Origin: 40-80 sp040394775
Lineage (GTDB): Bacteria; Bacteroidota; Bacteroidia; Flavobacteriales_D; Crocinitomicaceae
Assembly (NCBI GenBank): GCA_040394775.1
Contig: JBEBRN010000005.1
Location: 8,816-72,815, forward strand
Reading direction: 5' to 3'
DNA: 64,000 nucleotides
The notes under the pieces were generated by a model. It saw nothing but the letters and a program-made list of their open reading frames with translations. It was not told the origin of the DNA and ran no database searches. The position numbers and the translations under genes are program-made. How positions within the stretch are numbered: the first letter of the stretch is position 1; every line of letters begins with the position of its first letter. Positions 26,557 to 36,177 of the stretch are shown piece after piece.

Positions 26557-26711
26557 AGTTCAAGTTTAGACGTATTATTCTTCAAATTTATGAATATTTC
26601 ATTTAGTCTCTTTCAAAAAAACGAAAACATTCACAATCCAAAACGGAAGTACAACAAGAATTATTGGCTTGATTTATCATTTATGAAGAAATGATATGTA
26701 TTTTTGATTCC

Positions 26712-27329
26712 ATGAATCAACCAAAACAAACAGTTACATATCCCGTTATGGAGCAGTTTTACACCATTCAAGGTGAAGGACATTATTCGGGTAGAGCGGC
26801 CTATTTTATTCGTTTAGGAGGTTGTGACGTCGGTTGCGTTTGGTGCGATGTCAAAGAAAGTTGGGATGCTGATATTCATCCAAAGAAAACAGTGGATGAA
26901 ATTATCCAAGAAGTTGAAATGTTTCCTGGAAAATTCATCGTTATAACTGGTGGAGAGCCAGCAATGTACAATTTGACACCTTTGGTTAATGCGCTGCACG
27001 AAAAAGAATACGAAATTGCCATTGAAACTTCAGGTTGTTATCTGCTGAAAGGAAAGGTCGATTGGTATTGTTTTTCACCCAAAAAATTTAAAGCTCCGGT
27101 TGAAGACGCTTATTTAAAAGCGGATGAATTAAAAGTGGTTATTTTCCACAAGTCGGATATAGCTTGGGCAGAAGAACATGCGAAACGTGTTCGCCCTGAT
27201 TGTTTACTCTATCTTCAACCTGAATGGTCAAAAAAGGAACAGAATTTGACATTAGTCATTGATTATGTTAAAACACACCCACAATGGAGAATCTCGCTAC
27301 AAACACACAAATACATGAATATTCCATGA
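26712..27329 (+). CDS. queE: 7-carboxy-7-deazaguanine synthase
   Basis: Radical SAM enzyme of queuosine (7-deazaguanine) biosynthesis, about 205 residues. The [4Fe-4S] motif is CDVGCVWC (C-x3-C-x2-C) in the context AYFIRLGGCDVGCVWCDVKE. YTIQGEGHYSG near the start, VITGGEPAMYN and the IETSGC strand are all typical. I chose ATG 26712, giving MNQPKQTVTYPVMEQFY; another in-frame ATG is at 26691. Its stop overlaps the start of the OmpA-family gene (ATGA). Confidence 0.95.
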   Translation: MNQPKQTVTYPVMEQFYTIQGEGHYSGRAAYFIRLGGCDVGCVWCDVKESWDADIHPKKTVDEIIQEVEMFPGKFIVITGGEPAMYNLTPLVNALHEKEYEIAIETSGCYLLKGKVDWYCFSPKKFKAPVEDAYLKADELKVVIFHKSDIAWAEEHAKRVRPDCLLYLQPEWSKKEQNLTLVIDYVKTHPQWRISLQTHKYMNIP

Positions 27330-29377
27330 AAAAATTAAATCTTTTACTACTACTTCTATGCTTTTTTACGATAAATCTAGCATCTGCTCAAATGAGCTAT
27401 TCCACGAAAGATAAAAAAGCCATCAAGCTTTTCGAAGAAGCAATGCAATATCCTAAATCGCATTTAACCAAATACATGCGCCCTGATTATGACGGCGGTA
27501 TCAAGTTATTGGAAAGTGCTGTTGCACGAGATAATCGTTTTTGGGAAGCGTATATGTTAGCGGGAGAATATGCTGAATATGCGCGTCAAAATGCTAAAGC
27601 AATTGATTTTTACAAAAAAGCGTTGGCAATCAACCCATACATTACGCCTAGTGGTTCTACTTATTTCTTTTTAGGTAATTTAGAATACCAAGAAGGAAAA
27701 TATGAAGACGGATTAAAAAGTATTCAGTACTACCAAAAGATGAATCAGAACAATCCGACGAATATGAAAATGTACCAAGAGTCGGAAAAATTAAGGATGT
27801 CTTTGGAACTTTCCATTAAATTAATGGCACATCCATATAAGTTTGAACCTAAAAACTTAGGACCTGGTGTGAATACAAAAGATCCTGAATATTTCCCTAC
27901 GATAACAGTGGATGGAAAAACATTGTTGTTCACCCGTCGAATTTTCGATTCAAGAGTGGAGAAATTAACCAATCAAATTGAAGATTTGAAACAACGTCAA
28001 GAGGACTTTTTTGTATCAACAAAAGATGAAAATGGGGTTTTTCAAACGGCAATACCTATGCCAACCAATATCAACACCGTAAATAATGAGGGAGCTCCGA
28101 CGATTGGTCCTGATGGAAGAACCTTAATTTTTGTGGCGTGTCCAGATGCTTCTGGTACATATTATGGTGAGAATCGTTTTGGCAAAGGAAGCTGTGACTT
28201 CTTTGTAACTAAAAAATTAGGAAGTCGTTGGACCGATCCTGTAAACCTTCCAGGAAGAACCAATACAAGTGCATGGGAATCTCAACCTTCGCTTTCTTCT
28301 GACGGAAAAACATTGTATTACATTCGTGGCGTAAGAACAGAAGGTGGAATGTTAAATACAGACATCCATGTAAGTTATTTACAAGAAGACGGAAATTGGG
28401 GTGTAGGAAAACCATTGCCGAATTACATCAATACGCCTGAAGGCGAGGAATCTGTTTATATTCATCCAGACGGGAAGACACTTTATTTCGCGTCAAGAGG
28501 CCACATTGGTTTAGGCGGCTCTGATCTTTACATGTGTCGTTTGCAAGATGATGGAAACTGGGGAAAACCTATTAATTTGGGTTATCCTATCAACACGAAC
28601 GCAGATGAAAACTCTTTACTCGTTGGCGCTGATGGTAAAGTTGCTTATTTTGCAAGTAATCGTGAGGGTGGTTTTGGTGACTTAGACATTTATTCTTTTG
28701 AAATGCCTGTACATCTTCGCCCAATACGCACCACTTATTTCGAAGGATTGGTATTCGACATCAATACCAATACGCCATTACACGGTAAATTCTATTTGTA
28801 TGATCTAAAGACCAACAAAGAAGTGATTCGTTCACAAGCCGATCCAGTAACAGGAGAATTTTTAGTTTCTCTTCCTGAAAATGCTTCGTATGCCTTAAGT
28901 GTTGAAATGGATGGTTATTTGAATTTCTCTAAAAATTTCGATTTGAAATTAAAGGAGGACGAAGAATCGTTTCGCATGAACATTCCGATGATTCCAATTA
29001 CGACCTCCACTCCTATTGTGTTGGAAAATATCTTTTTCGATTTGAACAAAGCCGACTTACTTCCTGAATCACAAGTAGAATTAGGAAAAATGTATGAATT
29101 CTTGACGAAAAATCCAACGGTAAAAGTAGAAATTTCTGGTCATACAGATACACGTGGAAGTAGCGATTTAAATTTGGAATTATCTCAAAAAAGAGCTGAT
29201 GCAGTAGTGAATTATTTAGTAGCGAAAGGAATTGTGAAAACGCGATTAACGGCGAAAGGATACGGCGCTTCTCAACCACGGATTTCAAATGCACAAATTG
29301 AGGCAATGACTTCTGATGCTGAAAAAGAGAAAGCACATCAGTTAAATCGTAGAACGGAATACAAGATTGTAAAATAA
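27326..29377 (+). CDS. porE: PorE-like OmpA-family protein (TPR, PD40 propeller, carboxypeptidase-like, OmpA)
   Basis: A 683-residue exported protein. After a signal peptide (ends NLASAQ) come TPR-like helices (about 30-160), a WD40/PD40 propeller (about 175-450; repeats such as YFPTITVDGKTLLFTRR and QPSLSSDGKTLYYIRG), a carboxypeptidase-regulatory-like beta domain (about 465-560) and an OmpA peptidoglycan-binding domain (about 575-683; HTDTRGSSDLNLELSQKRA). This order is that of PorE, a T9SS-associated peptidoglycan-binding protein, though generic OmpA proteins of Bacteroidota share it. There is no lipobox, unlike Porphyromonas PorE. It overlaps queE by 4 bases and the UbiA gene by 1 base. 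Confidence 0.8.
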   Translation: MKKLNLLLLLLCFFTINLASAQMSYSTKDKKAIKLFEEAMQYPKSHLTKYMRPDYDGGIKLLESAVARDNRFWEAYMLAGEYAEYARQNAKAIDFYKKALAINPYITPSGSTYFFLGNLEYQEGKYEDGLKSIQYYQKMNQNNPTNMKMYQESEKLRMSLELSIKLMAHPYKFEPKNLGPGVNTKDPEYFPTITVDGKTLLFTRRIFDSRVEKLTNQIEDLKQRQEDFFVSTKDENGVFQTAIPMPTNINTVNNEGAPTIGPDGRTLIFVACPDASGTYYGENRFGKGSCDFFVTKKLGSRWTDPVNLPGRTNTSAWESQPSLSSDGKTLYYIRGVRTEGGMLNTDIHVSYLQEDGNWGVGKPLPNYINTPEGEESVYIHPDGKTLYFASRGHIGLGGSDLYMCRLQDDGNWGKPINLGYPINTNADENSLLVGADGKVAYFASNREGGFGDLDIYSFEMPVHLRPIRTTYFEGLVFDINTNTPLHGKFYLYDLKTNKEVIRSQADPVTGEFLVSLPENASYALSVEMDGYLNFSKNFDLKLKEDEESFRMNIPMIPITTSTPIVLENIFFDLNKADLLPESQVELGKMYEFLTKNPTVKVEISGHTDTRGSSDLNLELSQKRADAVVNYLVAKGIVKTRLTAKGYGASQPRISNAQIEAMTSDAEKEKAHQLNRRTEYKIVK

Positions 29378-30348
29378 TGAGGCCGTATTTCGACTTAATG
29401 CGTTTTAAAAACCTGCTCATCATTGCTATAACAATGATTTCGGTTTATTTTTTCTATGCTCACTTTGGAAATAATATTGCTTTTTCAACGGTCGACCATT
29501 TTCATTTTGGATTGTTAGTATTAGTCACCATGCTGATTGCTGGAGCTGGAAATGTGATCAATGATATTTTTGACATCAAAGCGGATACATTCAACAAACC
29601 CGACAAGATGCTAATTGGCGAAACGATAACGAAAGAAAATGCGACCATTCTCTATTGGTTTTTAAATGCCAATGCTTTATTGATTGCGTTGTATCTTAGC
29701 TTTTTTTACTGGTCACTTTGGTTGTTATTTATTCCTATTATTTGTTTTGGTGCCTTGTGGATTTATTCTAAGAAACTAAAGAAAATTAGTTTCTTGGGCA
29801 ATCTTTTAATTGCTGGTTTAACTGCACTAGTTCCTATTTTTGTGGGAGTTTACATTCACGAAGCGCTCCATCTTTCAGGTGGTGTTCTAAACTTGAATGA
29901 CATTGCATTAACAGCAATTCCGACATTGGATAGCACTATTTTAATGGATGGCCAAAACGGGCTTATTTTCTTTTTTGCGTTGTTTGCATTTCTGTTGAAT
30001 TTCTCCCGTGAATGGATCAAAGATATTCAAGATATCGAAGGCGATAAATTGATTAGTTCGTATTCATTGGCGATTCAACTAGGAGAGAAAAAAATGAAGA
30101 TGTACACCGGTTTTTTCATGCTGATGACCATTACTTTTTTAGCACTTATTCTTTTCTCAAACGTTTCTGATTGGTGGCTGTTATTCAAATTTCAACTACC
30201 CTTACTTTTCGTAATTCTTTCATTAGGATTGGCTTTCAATTACTTGTTTAAAAAGCGCCGTATTCTCATCAAGAAAGCGGATTTATTTCTAAAGATTTCG
30301 TTTTTATTTGGTGTTATTTTACCTTTTTGGTGGGCGCTATTTGCTTAA
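29377..30348 (+). CDS. UbiA-family prenyltransferase
   Basis: Polytopic membrane prenyltransferase of 323 residues, eight to nine helices. The first Asp motif is NVINDIFDIKADTFNKPDKML (N-D-x-x-D-x-x-x-D) and the second is EWIKDIQDIEGDKLISSYSL (D-x-x-D-x-x-G-D). The pattern resembles geranylgeranylglycerol-phosphate geranylgeranyltransferase-type and Bacteroidota UbiA proteins of unknown acceptor. It starts at the last base of the OmpA-family stop (TAATG), so it is cotranscribed. Confidence 0.88.
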   Translation: MRPYFDLMRFKNLLIIAITMISVYFFYAHFGNNIAFSTVDHFHFGLLVLVTMLIAGAGNVINDIFDIKADTFNKPDKMLIGETITKENATILYWFLNANALLIALYLSFFYWSLWLLFIPIICFGALWIYSKKLKKISFLGNLLIAGLTALVPIFVGVYIHEALHLSGGVLNLNDIALTAIPTLDSTILMDGQNGLIFFFALFAFLLNFSREWIKDIQDIEGDKLISSYSLAIQLGEKKMKMYTGFFMLMTITFLALILFSNVSDWWLLFKFQLPLLFVILSLGLAFNYLFKKRRILIKKADLFLKISFLFGVILPFWWALFA

Positions 30349-30359
30349 AATACTCTGCT

Positions 30360-30520
30360 CTCTTCTCTCATTCTCACTCTAATTTGGCGCATTATTTTAA
30401 CCGCAAAGACGCCATGAAGTCGCTAAGGTCGCGGAGAAAATTTCATTCGTTTTATAAAGAAAAACTCTTCTCTCTTTCTCACGCTACTTTCTCGCTCTAA
30501 TTTTTCATTATATTTGTAAC
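30360..30520. repeat. Intergenic dispersed repeat with flanking duplication
   Basis: Between ubiA-like and cysQ lies a copy of the CGCAAAG-type intergenic repeat (30399-30437, ACCGCAAAGACGCCATGAAG followed by CGCTAAGGTCGCGG). It is flanked by two related C/T-rich stretches (30362-30398 and 30464-30514, both with CTCTTCTCTC-like words and CTCTAATTT). A -7 box TATATTTG at 30509-30516 probably serves cysQ. Confidence 0.55.
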
Positions 30521-30522
30521 CT

Positions 30523-31344
30523 ATGAGTAACCCGATTGATTTACATTCTATTTACAAAGTTGTCTTGGCTAGTATGGAGAAGGCTTCAGAAGCAATTATA
30601 GAAGTGTACAACAATGATATTCAAGCGGTTATAAAAGATGACGGGAGTCCTGTCACGCAAGCTGATTTAGCTTCTTCTAAAATTCTACACCAGTATTTGG
30701 AGCATTTGAAAATTCCTATTATGGGTGAAGAAGTGAAAAATGCGGCTTATGACGTGCGGAAAGATTGGGAATATTATTGGTGCATTGACCCGTTAGATGG
30801 TACAAAAGAATTCATTAAGAAAAATGGAGAATTTGCCATTAACATTGCGCTAATTCATAAAAATAGAGCCGTTTTTGGGGTGATTTGTTCACCACTCACT
30901 AAAGAAGTAATTTTAGGTGGCGAGAATTTTGGCGTTTACACTTCCAATTTAGATGGTATTTACGACTTAAAAGAAGTGACAAGTCAGAAAGAGCGAAACG
31001 AAGTATTGACATTGATTATTTCTCGTTCTCATTTCACAGGACTAGCAGAAGATTTTGTCGAAGACTTAGAAAATAAATACGGTGAACTCTCTTACCTTGG
31101 AAAAGGAAGTGCTTTGAAGTTTTTCGACCTTGCTTTAGGTTCCGCCGATGTCTATGCACGATTTGCCCCAACAATGGAATGGGACATTGCTGCTGGTCAT
31201 GCTATTTTACGACAATTAGGAGGTGAAATTTTCCAATACGAGACGAAATTTCCCTTGATTTATAACAAAGAAAACCTTGTGAATCCATGGTTTATTGCCT
31301 ATACTGCTCCACTACTTAATGATTTAAAAAATGCAGAAAATTAA
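30523..31344 (+). CDS. cysQ: 3'(2'),5'-bisphosphate nucleotidase
   Basis: CysQ hydrolyses 3'-phosphoadenosine 5'-phosphate from sulfate assimilation; inositol-monophosphatase superfamily, 273 residues. Metal site motifs are complete: IMGEEV (E), WCIDPLDGTKEF (D-P-L-D-G-T) and MEWDIAAGHAIL (W-D-x-A-A). Its end overlaps the following outer-membrane gene by 14 bases. Confidence 0.95.
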   Translation: MSNPIDLHSIYKVVLASMEKASEAIIEVYNNDIQAVIKDDGSPVTQADLASSKILHQYLEHLKIPIMGEEVKNAAYDVRKDWEYYWCIDPLDGTKEFIKKNGEFAINIALIHKNRAVFGVICSPLTKEVILGGENFGVYTSNLDGIYDLKEVTSQKERNEVLTLIISRSHFTGLAEDFVEDLENKYGELSYLGKGSALKFFDLALGSADVYARFAPTMEWDIAAGHAILRQLGGEIFQYETKFPLIYNKENLVNPWFIAYTAPLLNDLKNAEN

Positions 31345-32914
31345 AGGATTCCTCCTTCTTATTTTTGGATTTTTTAGTTTCGGATTTTCTCAGTCGAACA
31401 GTTTACCCTTGAACGATTTTTACAAACGTGAATTCTTGCACCATTCGGGAAAAGAAGTCCGTGAAAATTTATTTCCTGCCAACGAAAGGCAACTCGACCT
31501 ACATCGCATCATTAGAGACTCAACGGTTCAATATAGTAGCTTCACGAATTGGATACTACAAAGCCATTGGGTGCAATTAGAAAAAGAAAACACGACACTT
31601 TATATCAGTCCATTAATTGATTTTTCAATGGGCGATGACGTGAATCGGTCTTCCATAGACAAGACCAAACTCTTTCGGAATGTTCGTGGTGCTTTCGTCA
31701 GCGGTTCCATCGGGAAACAATTCTCGTTCTTCTTTAGCTTTGCGGAAAATCAAGCGCGCTTCATGGATTTCGAATCGGCATATTTCAAACAAAGTGGCGA
31801 ATATTATGTCAAAACAGGTGGCTATAATCGTGTCAATGCAGCAATTCCTGGAGGAAGTAGAACGAAGGATTTTAAAGTAGATGCTTTTGACTACGCCTAC
31901 TCTATTGGTATGGTGAATTATCAAGCGACTAAAAAACTCCGCTTTGAATTTGGTAATCAAAATAATTTTGTGGGTGCCGGTTACCGTTCTCTTTTACTCT
32001 CTGATCATTCTATTGCTGCACTAGGATTGCGTACAACCTATAAATTCAGCGATAAATGGTCGTATCAATGGCTGGTAAAAAATCATCGGAATTTATACCG
32101 TAAGCCAAAAACGAAATTTGTCGAATCACCGTATGAAAACAAATTATATACCGCTGTTTATTTGACCTATAAACCCGTAAAAAGCGTTGCCATCAGTTTA
32201 TTTAGTGGTGCGAACACATTGATTGGTGATTCCTTGATAAAACATCCGTTGCAGTGGCAAAGTATCCTTCCAATTCCTGTGATTAATACTGATTTGGCGG
32301 TAAAAAATAAAATTATGAATGGCATTGTCGGGCTGAACTTCGAATGGGCATTAGAAAAATGGCGTTTCTATGGACAAGTTGTCGCCGACCGTCTAAATGT
32401 GGGAACAGGAATCGCAGGTCAATTAGGCGTTTATTACTTCGATGCATTTTCGGTTAAAAACTGGACAATTCAAGTAGAAAATAATGTCGTTCCTAAGAAT
32501 TTTTACGCAGACGACAATAGCAAGTTGAGTTACAGCAATGCACAAATAGCACTCGCACATCCAAAAGGAAATAATTTTGCAGAGATTCTATTACGTACCC
32601 AGTATGAATGGAAACGATTTTACGCCGAATTTACGGGTATTTACTATCATAATTTAAACCGAAGCGATTTAGGTGAATTAGGGTCGAATGCGATTATCAA
32701 TCAGAACATATTAGCGATTTCACCAGATGAATTGACGTACGCCACACATTACGAAAAAATTGAAGTCGGTTATCGTTTTAACCGTAAATACAATGGTACC
32801 GTTTATTTCAGCTTTACCAATCGCACATCAATTGGTGGCGGAAATACATCCGTTCAGCAGTTTATCATGGCAGGGCTCAAGGCTAGTTTGTTTAACCAAT
32901 ATTTTGACTTCTGA
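31331..32914 (+). CDS. RemB-like gliding-motility/Wzi-family outer-membrane protein
   Basis: A 527-residue exported barrel protein (signal peptide ends FGFSQ). The segment FEFGNQNNFVGAGYRSLLLS closely follows the GxNFIGDGYRSLLLSD signature of RemB-like gliding-motility proteins, related to Wzi capsule-assembly barrels. Many amphipathic strands follow, and it ends in an aromatic residue (YFDF), as outer-membrane barrels do. It overlaps cysQ by 14 bases and is followed by a second family member sharing one base. No other gliding genes are in the window, so function is by family resemblance. Confidence 0.75.
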   Translation: MQKIKGFLLLIFGFFSFGFSQSNSLPLNDFYKREFLHHSGKEVRENLFPANERQLDLHRIIRDSTVQYSSFTNWILQSHWVQLEKENTTLYISPLIDFSMGDDVNRSSIDKTKLFRNVRGAFVSGSIGKQFSFFFSFAENQARFMDFESAYFKQSGEYYVKTGGYNRVNAAIPGGSRTKDFKVDAFDYAYSIGMVNYQATKKLRFEFGNQNNFVGAGYRSLLLSDHSIAALGLRTTYKFSDKWSYQWLVKNHRNLYRKPKTKFVESPYENKLYTAVYLTYKPVKSVAISLFSGANTLIGDSLIKHPLQWQSILPIPVINTDLAVKNKIMNGIVGLNFEWALEKWRFYGQVVADRLNVGTGIAGQLGVYYFDAFSVKNWTIQVENNVVPKNFYADDNSKLSYSNAQIALAHPKGNNFAEILLRTQYEWKRFYAEFTGIYYHNLNRSDLGELGSNAIINQNILAISPDELTYATHYEKIEVGYRFNRKYNGTVYFSFTNRTSIGGGNTSVQQFIMAGLKASLFNQYFDF

Positions 32915-34353
32915 TGAAAAAGTGGTTACTCCTATTGACACTTTTCTCAACGCATTCTTTGATGAGCCAAATTTCAGAGGTAGAATCCGAGTGGGTTAGA
33001 AATGGCTTAAATCACAGTTCGGTGAAATCCTTTTCATTTGAAAATATCGAACGCTTATTCGATTCTAGTAAAGTCGTGAAATGGGATGTTTTTCCTGATA
33101 TTATCGGTAGTTATGGCAATCGTCAATTTAAGACACAATTAGGTGCAGGTGCGATGGTGGAAGTTGGATTTAAAAAGAAGATTGCGTTTCAGATGCGCTA
33201 TACGGCAGGTTTTTCAAATGCGCCGAATATTTCATACAGCCCTGATTTGCAAACAAAGGCGTATTTCATGAATGCTGTTGACAAAAAAACACCTGCTGAA
33301 AATTATATCTACAACGACTTACGTTTTCGATTCACCTATCGACCTATCAACCAAATTGAATTGCAAGCCGGTATCGACAATCAGCATTATGGCGAAGGCG
33401 ATCGTTCCTTGATGATGGGACAACAAAGTGCGCCCAGTCCGTTTGTGAAAATAAAAGGTAGTATTTGGCGATTGCAATACGAGTTTTTACAACAAGTGTG
33501 GTCGGAAGGAATGTTTACCAAAAACTACTTACCGAAAGGAGCAGCAACGCATTACATCAGTTATAAAGTAACCAAAAGCATTCATGTGGGTATCTTTGAA
33601 TCCGTTGTGTATGGTATGAAAGATACCTTGTACAACCGTGGAATTTCGCTGGAATACATGAATCCTTTTATTTTCTATCGACCGCAAGAATACAACTTAG
33701 GTTCTACCGACAACGTTATTTTAGGATTGAACGCCAGTTATCAAAACGGCGGAACCATGCTCTATGGTTCGATTGTTTTAGATGAATTTTTATTAGGCGA
33801 AATCAAAGCACGGAAACGTTGGTGGGCCAACAAATATGCCGCTCAAATTGGTGTGAAATCGCATTTTAAAGTGGGAGAACATCGCTTTTTTCATCGTTTC
33901 GAAGCAAACTTAGTGCGTCCATTTACCTACACACAAATTCGCCCTGATGTCGTTTATGCGAATGAACGTTTACCAAAAGCACATCCGCTAGGAGCGAACT
34001 TCATCGAATTATACGACGAGTTCAACTGGAAATTCAAGCATTATGACTTCACCGTATTTTTACAGTATTACCTCAAAGGCGATATGGCAATTAGTACCGA
34101 CAATCCGGGCGGTGATATTTATCTTCCATACACCCAACGAAAAGAAGAATACAATTACACGATTGGTCGTGGAACAACAAGATGGCATTATACCGTCGGA
34201 GCGCACTTAGCATATGGCATCATGAAAGACAAATGGAAAGTATTTATCGAACCACGTTTGATGATTGACAAAGTGGAGAAAAGTGTATTTTTTGATGGAT
34301 ATATGACGGTTGGAATACATCGCCAGATTGGGGCGTATCGGAGGAATTATTGA
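32914..34353 (+). CDS. Second RemB/Wzi-like outer-membrane barrel protein
   Basis: A 479-residue exported barrel protein, a divergent paralog of the preceding gene. The signal peptide ends SLMSQ. The family motif appears as IDNQHYGEGDRSLMMGQQS, and the later EYMNPFIFYRPQEYNLGS and ERLPKAHPLGANFIEL are shared with Wzi/RemB-like proteins. Adjacent paralogs with a 1-base junction may form a heteromeric or sequential pair in surface glycan or adhesin display. It is convergent with norF (32 bases between stops). Confidence 0.72.
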   Translation: MKKWLLLLTLFSTHSLMSQISEVESEWVRNGLNHSSVKSFSFENIERLFDSSKVVKWDVFPDIIGSYGNRQFKTQLGAGAMVEVGFKKKIAFQMRYTAGFSNAPNISYSPDLQTKAYFMNAVDKKTPAENYIYNDLRFRFTYRPINQIELQAGIDNQHYGEGDRSLMMGQQSAPSPFVKIKGSIWRLQYEFLQQVWSEGMFTKNYLPKGAATHYISYKVTKSIHVGIFESVVYGMKDTLYNRGISLEYMNPFIFYRPQEYNLGSTDNVILGLNASYQNGGTMLYGSIVLDEFLLGEIKARKRWWANKYAAQIGVKSHFKVGEHRFFHRFEANLVRPFTYTQIRPDVVYANERLPKAHPLGANFIELYDEFNWKFKHYDFTVFLQYYLKGDMAISTDNPGGDIYLPYTQRKEEYNYTIGRGTTRWHYTVGAHLAYGIMKDKWKVFIEPRLMIDKVEKSVFFDGYMTVGIHRQIGAYRRNY

Positions 34354-34385
34354 GGGCAACACTACTAATTTTTACCTCATCGTCC

Positions 34386-34628
34386 CTACCTCAAAAACAA
34401 CACAAACAATCCTCCAATAACCAAACTATACACAATAAAAATACCCTTCCAGAATGGATGCGCTTTTTTAAGGTTCATGAATTCAAAACCAACTAAGAGA
34501 AATTTAGAAACGGAAATAAGAACAATCGTAATCACGATAAGTGAATTAAAGGGAAGTTTGGAAAGCATTGCTCCGATTATCGTTAGAATGACTAAACCAA
34601 TATAGGAATAGGTGAGCCTTTTTTGCAT
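34386..34628 (-). CDS. norF: Small subunit IV-like membrane protein of the nor operon (NorF-like)
   Basis: An 80-residue protein with three hydrophobic helices (about 8-25, 28-47, 57-80): YIGLVILTIIGAML, then SLIVITIVLISVSKFLLVGF with MNLKKAHPFW. This resembles the prokaryotic subunit IV/NorF family that accompanies norE in nitric oxide reductase clusters. ATG 34626-34628 is 1 base downstream of the norE stop. It is the final gene of the nor operon. Confidence 0.7.
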   Translation of the reverse strand: MQKRLTYSYIGLVILTIIGAMLSKLPFNSLIVITIVLISVSKFLLVGFEFMNLKKAHPFWKGIFIVYSLVIGGLFVLFLR

Positions 34629-34629
34629 G

Positions 34630-35214
34630 TCAGAAGAGTAAATAAAGAATTGGGAATAATAACAACCAAATGATGTCGCACATGTGCCAAAAAGCAGCGC
34701 CAGCTTCAACATCTTCGAGTTTGGCTTCGTCTTTTTTCTTGAGGATAATGATGCGCATGACAAATAGAATGACCACACCGACTAAGACGTGTACCCAATG
34801 AAAACCGGTTAATAACCAATAAAAGGTGAAAAACGAACTGTGGTCCATGCCTAAGCCAGCTTCGATTTTAGTATAATACTCGAAGCTCTTCAACCCTAGA
34901 AAACCAATTCCGGCTAGAATCGCCCAACCAAAAAAACGTGCCGTTCGTTGATTATTACCTGCTTTGAAATCTTTCACGCCACGAGCCACCAAATAGCCAC
35001 TTGTCACTAACAGAATTGTATTCATAGTTGCAATTCCTTTGTTGAGTAACAAACTATCCCGGTGAAAATCGGCACGTTCTTGTGATCCATAATAGGCCAA
35101 AGCCGCAAACGCCATTGCATAGGTAAGCAATTCCAAATAAATGATAATCCACAGTAAAATACCACCTGGTGGGTAAAAAAATGACCGTGGATTGACTTTA
35201 ACTTCTACTTCCAT
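34630..35214 (-). CDS. norE: Subunit III-like protein of the nor operon (NorE-like)
   Basis: A 194-residue five-helix protein of the cytochrome oxidase subunit III family: GGILLWIIIYLELLTYAMAF, GLKSFEYYTK, the HG-type signature WLLTGFHWVHVLVGVVIL and AFWHMCDIIWLLLFPILYL at the end. Short subunit III proteins inside nor clusters are NorE, needed for full NO reductase activity. It overlaps the upstream PAS/hemerythrin gene by 10 bases. Confidence 0.82.
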   Translation of the reverse strand: MEVEVKVNPRSFFYPPGGILLWIIIYLELLTYAMAFAALAYYGSQERADFHRDSLLLNKGIATMNTILLVTSGYLVARGVKDFKAGNNQRTARFFGWAILAGIGFLGLKSFEYYTKIEAGLGMDHSSFFTFYWLLTGFHWVHVLVGVVILFVMRIIILKKKDEAKLEDVEAGAAFWHMCDIIWLLLFPILYLLF

Positions 35215-36176
35215 TCTATCAATCTTCTTTCGCCTTCAATACTTTTCAAATCGGTAATGTCTTGCGAAACTTCCATGACACCTCGATAATTTTTGTCTTT
35301 ATCTCGCACTGCGAAATAGCGGATGTAAATCAAACGGCCTTTAATGTTTATCCAAAAAGCGGCTTCGTTTTGTTTTCCTGCACGGAAATTAGCGACGATT
35401 TCTAGCACTTTATCGACACTTTTCGGTGGATGACAATACTTCACTTCTCGACCGATAACGCCTGGACTTCTCGGAAATAAACGTTCGTCACCTTTGTTAT
35501 AAAACACCACTTTATCGTTTTCATCTACATAGGTAATGTCAAATGGAAAAGTTCGAAACATCAAATTCACTTGCTCAACAGTCATGTATCCTTCGTCGTA
35601 ATGTGCTGCTTCTTTGTCAAAAACCACATCGGTTCTTATCGTCGTATCTTCAGAGGGATGAACATACGCTGGTTCACTTGGATAACTGGCAGGTGCTTCT
35701 TTCAACATCCAACCAATTTCTTCCTCACCTTTACTCATCTTTATCCAATCTTCATCGGCTAAAAGTGTCAGTGATTTCGGAAATAAAACAGTATCTTCAA
35801 TGTGCAAAAGTTGTTTTAAATTAAACAGAATTGCCTTTACAGTCATCTCTATTCCTTCGTCATCTTTCGATTCAAAATAACCTCTTGTGTCACGGAATAA
35901 ATCACGAATACGATCGTGAACCGTCCACATATTTTTCGATGGACCATCCCAACCGTATTGTTCTAAAAACGGAAATAACTGATTTTCTTTTCGGGCAAAA
36001 CGTTTTTCAACGGTTGACAATTGATTGAAAGCGTTGTATAATTTCTGAGTTTCTTTCAGGAAATCGATCTGTTGTAGTTCTTTCATTAAATCATTGATAA
36101 CTCCAGCTTCTAACAAATAAGTGCGAACGGGATGTCCTTCTTTTAATTCGGGGAGATATTCTTCTAATGTTTTCAT
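35205..36176 (-). CDS. Hemerythrin-like plus PAS domain protein (DUF438-type), nor operon
   Basis: A 323-residue cytoplasmic protein. The N-terminal ~165 residues are helical with hemerythrin-like His/Glu patterns (KENQLFPFLEQYGWDG, WTVHDRIRD, LLHIEDTVLFPKSL). A PAS domain follows at about 205-310 (FPFDITYVDENDKVVFYNKG, and the KYCHPPKSVDKV segment typical of DUF438 proteins). Hemerythrin or heme-type sensing of O2 or NO would fit the operon, but no DNA-binding or kinase domain is visible, so its output is unknown. ATG 36174-36176 lies 1 base after norD. Confidence 0.78.
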   Translation of the reverse strand: MKTLEEYLPELKEGHPVRTYLLEAGVINDLMKELQQIDFLKETQKLYNAFNQLSTVEKRFARKENQLFPFLEQYGWDGPSKNMWTVHDRIRDLFRDTRGYFESKDDEGIEMTVKAILFNLKQLLHIEDTVLFPKSLTLLADEDWIKMSKGEEEIGWMLKEAPASYPSEPAYVHPSEDTTIRTDVVFDKEAAHYDEGYMTVEQVNLMFRTFPFDITYVDENDKVVFYNKGDERLFPRSPGVIGREVKYCHPPKSVDKVLEIVANFRAGKQNEAAFWINIKGRLIYIRYFAVRDKDKNYRGVMEVSQDITDLKSIEGERRLIEWK

Positions 36177-36177
36177 T

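Noticed and set aside
29013..29423. 136-codon minus-strand frame opposite the OmpA domain
   Set aside because: It lies fully antisense to the OmpA/UbiA genes, has no start context and no domain.
31331..34353. Assignment of the two barrels as true Wzi capsule ligases
   Set aside because: No capsule transport genes are nearby and the signature is closer to RemB-type proteins, so only a family-level name is kept.
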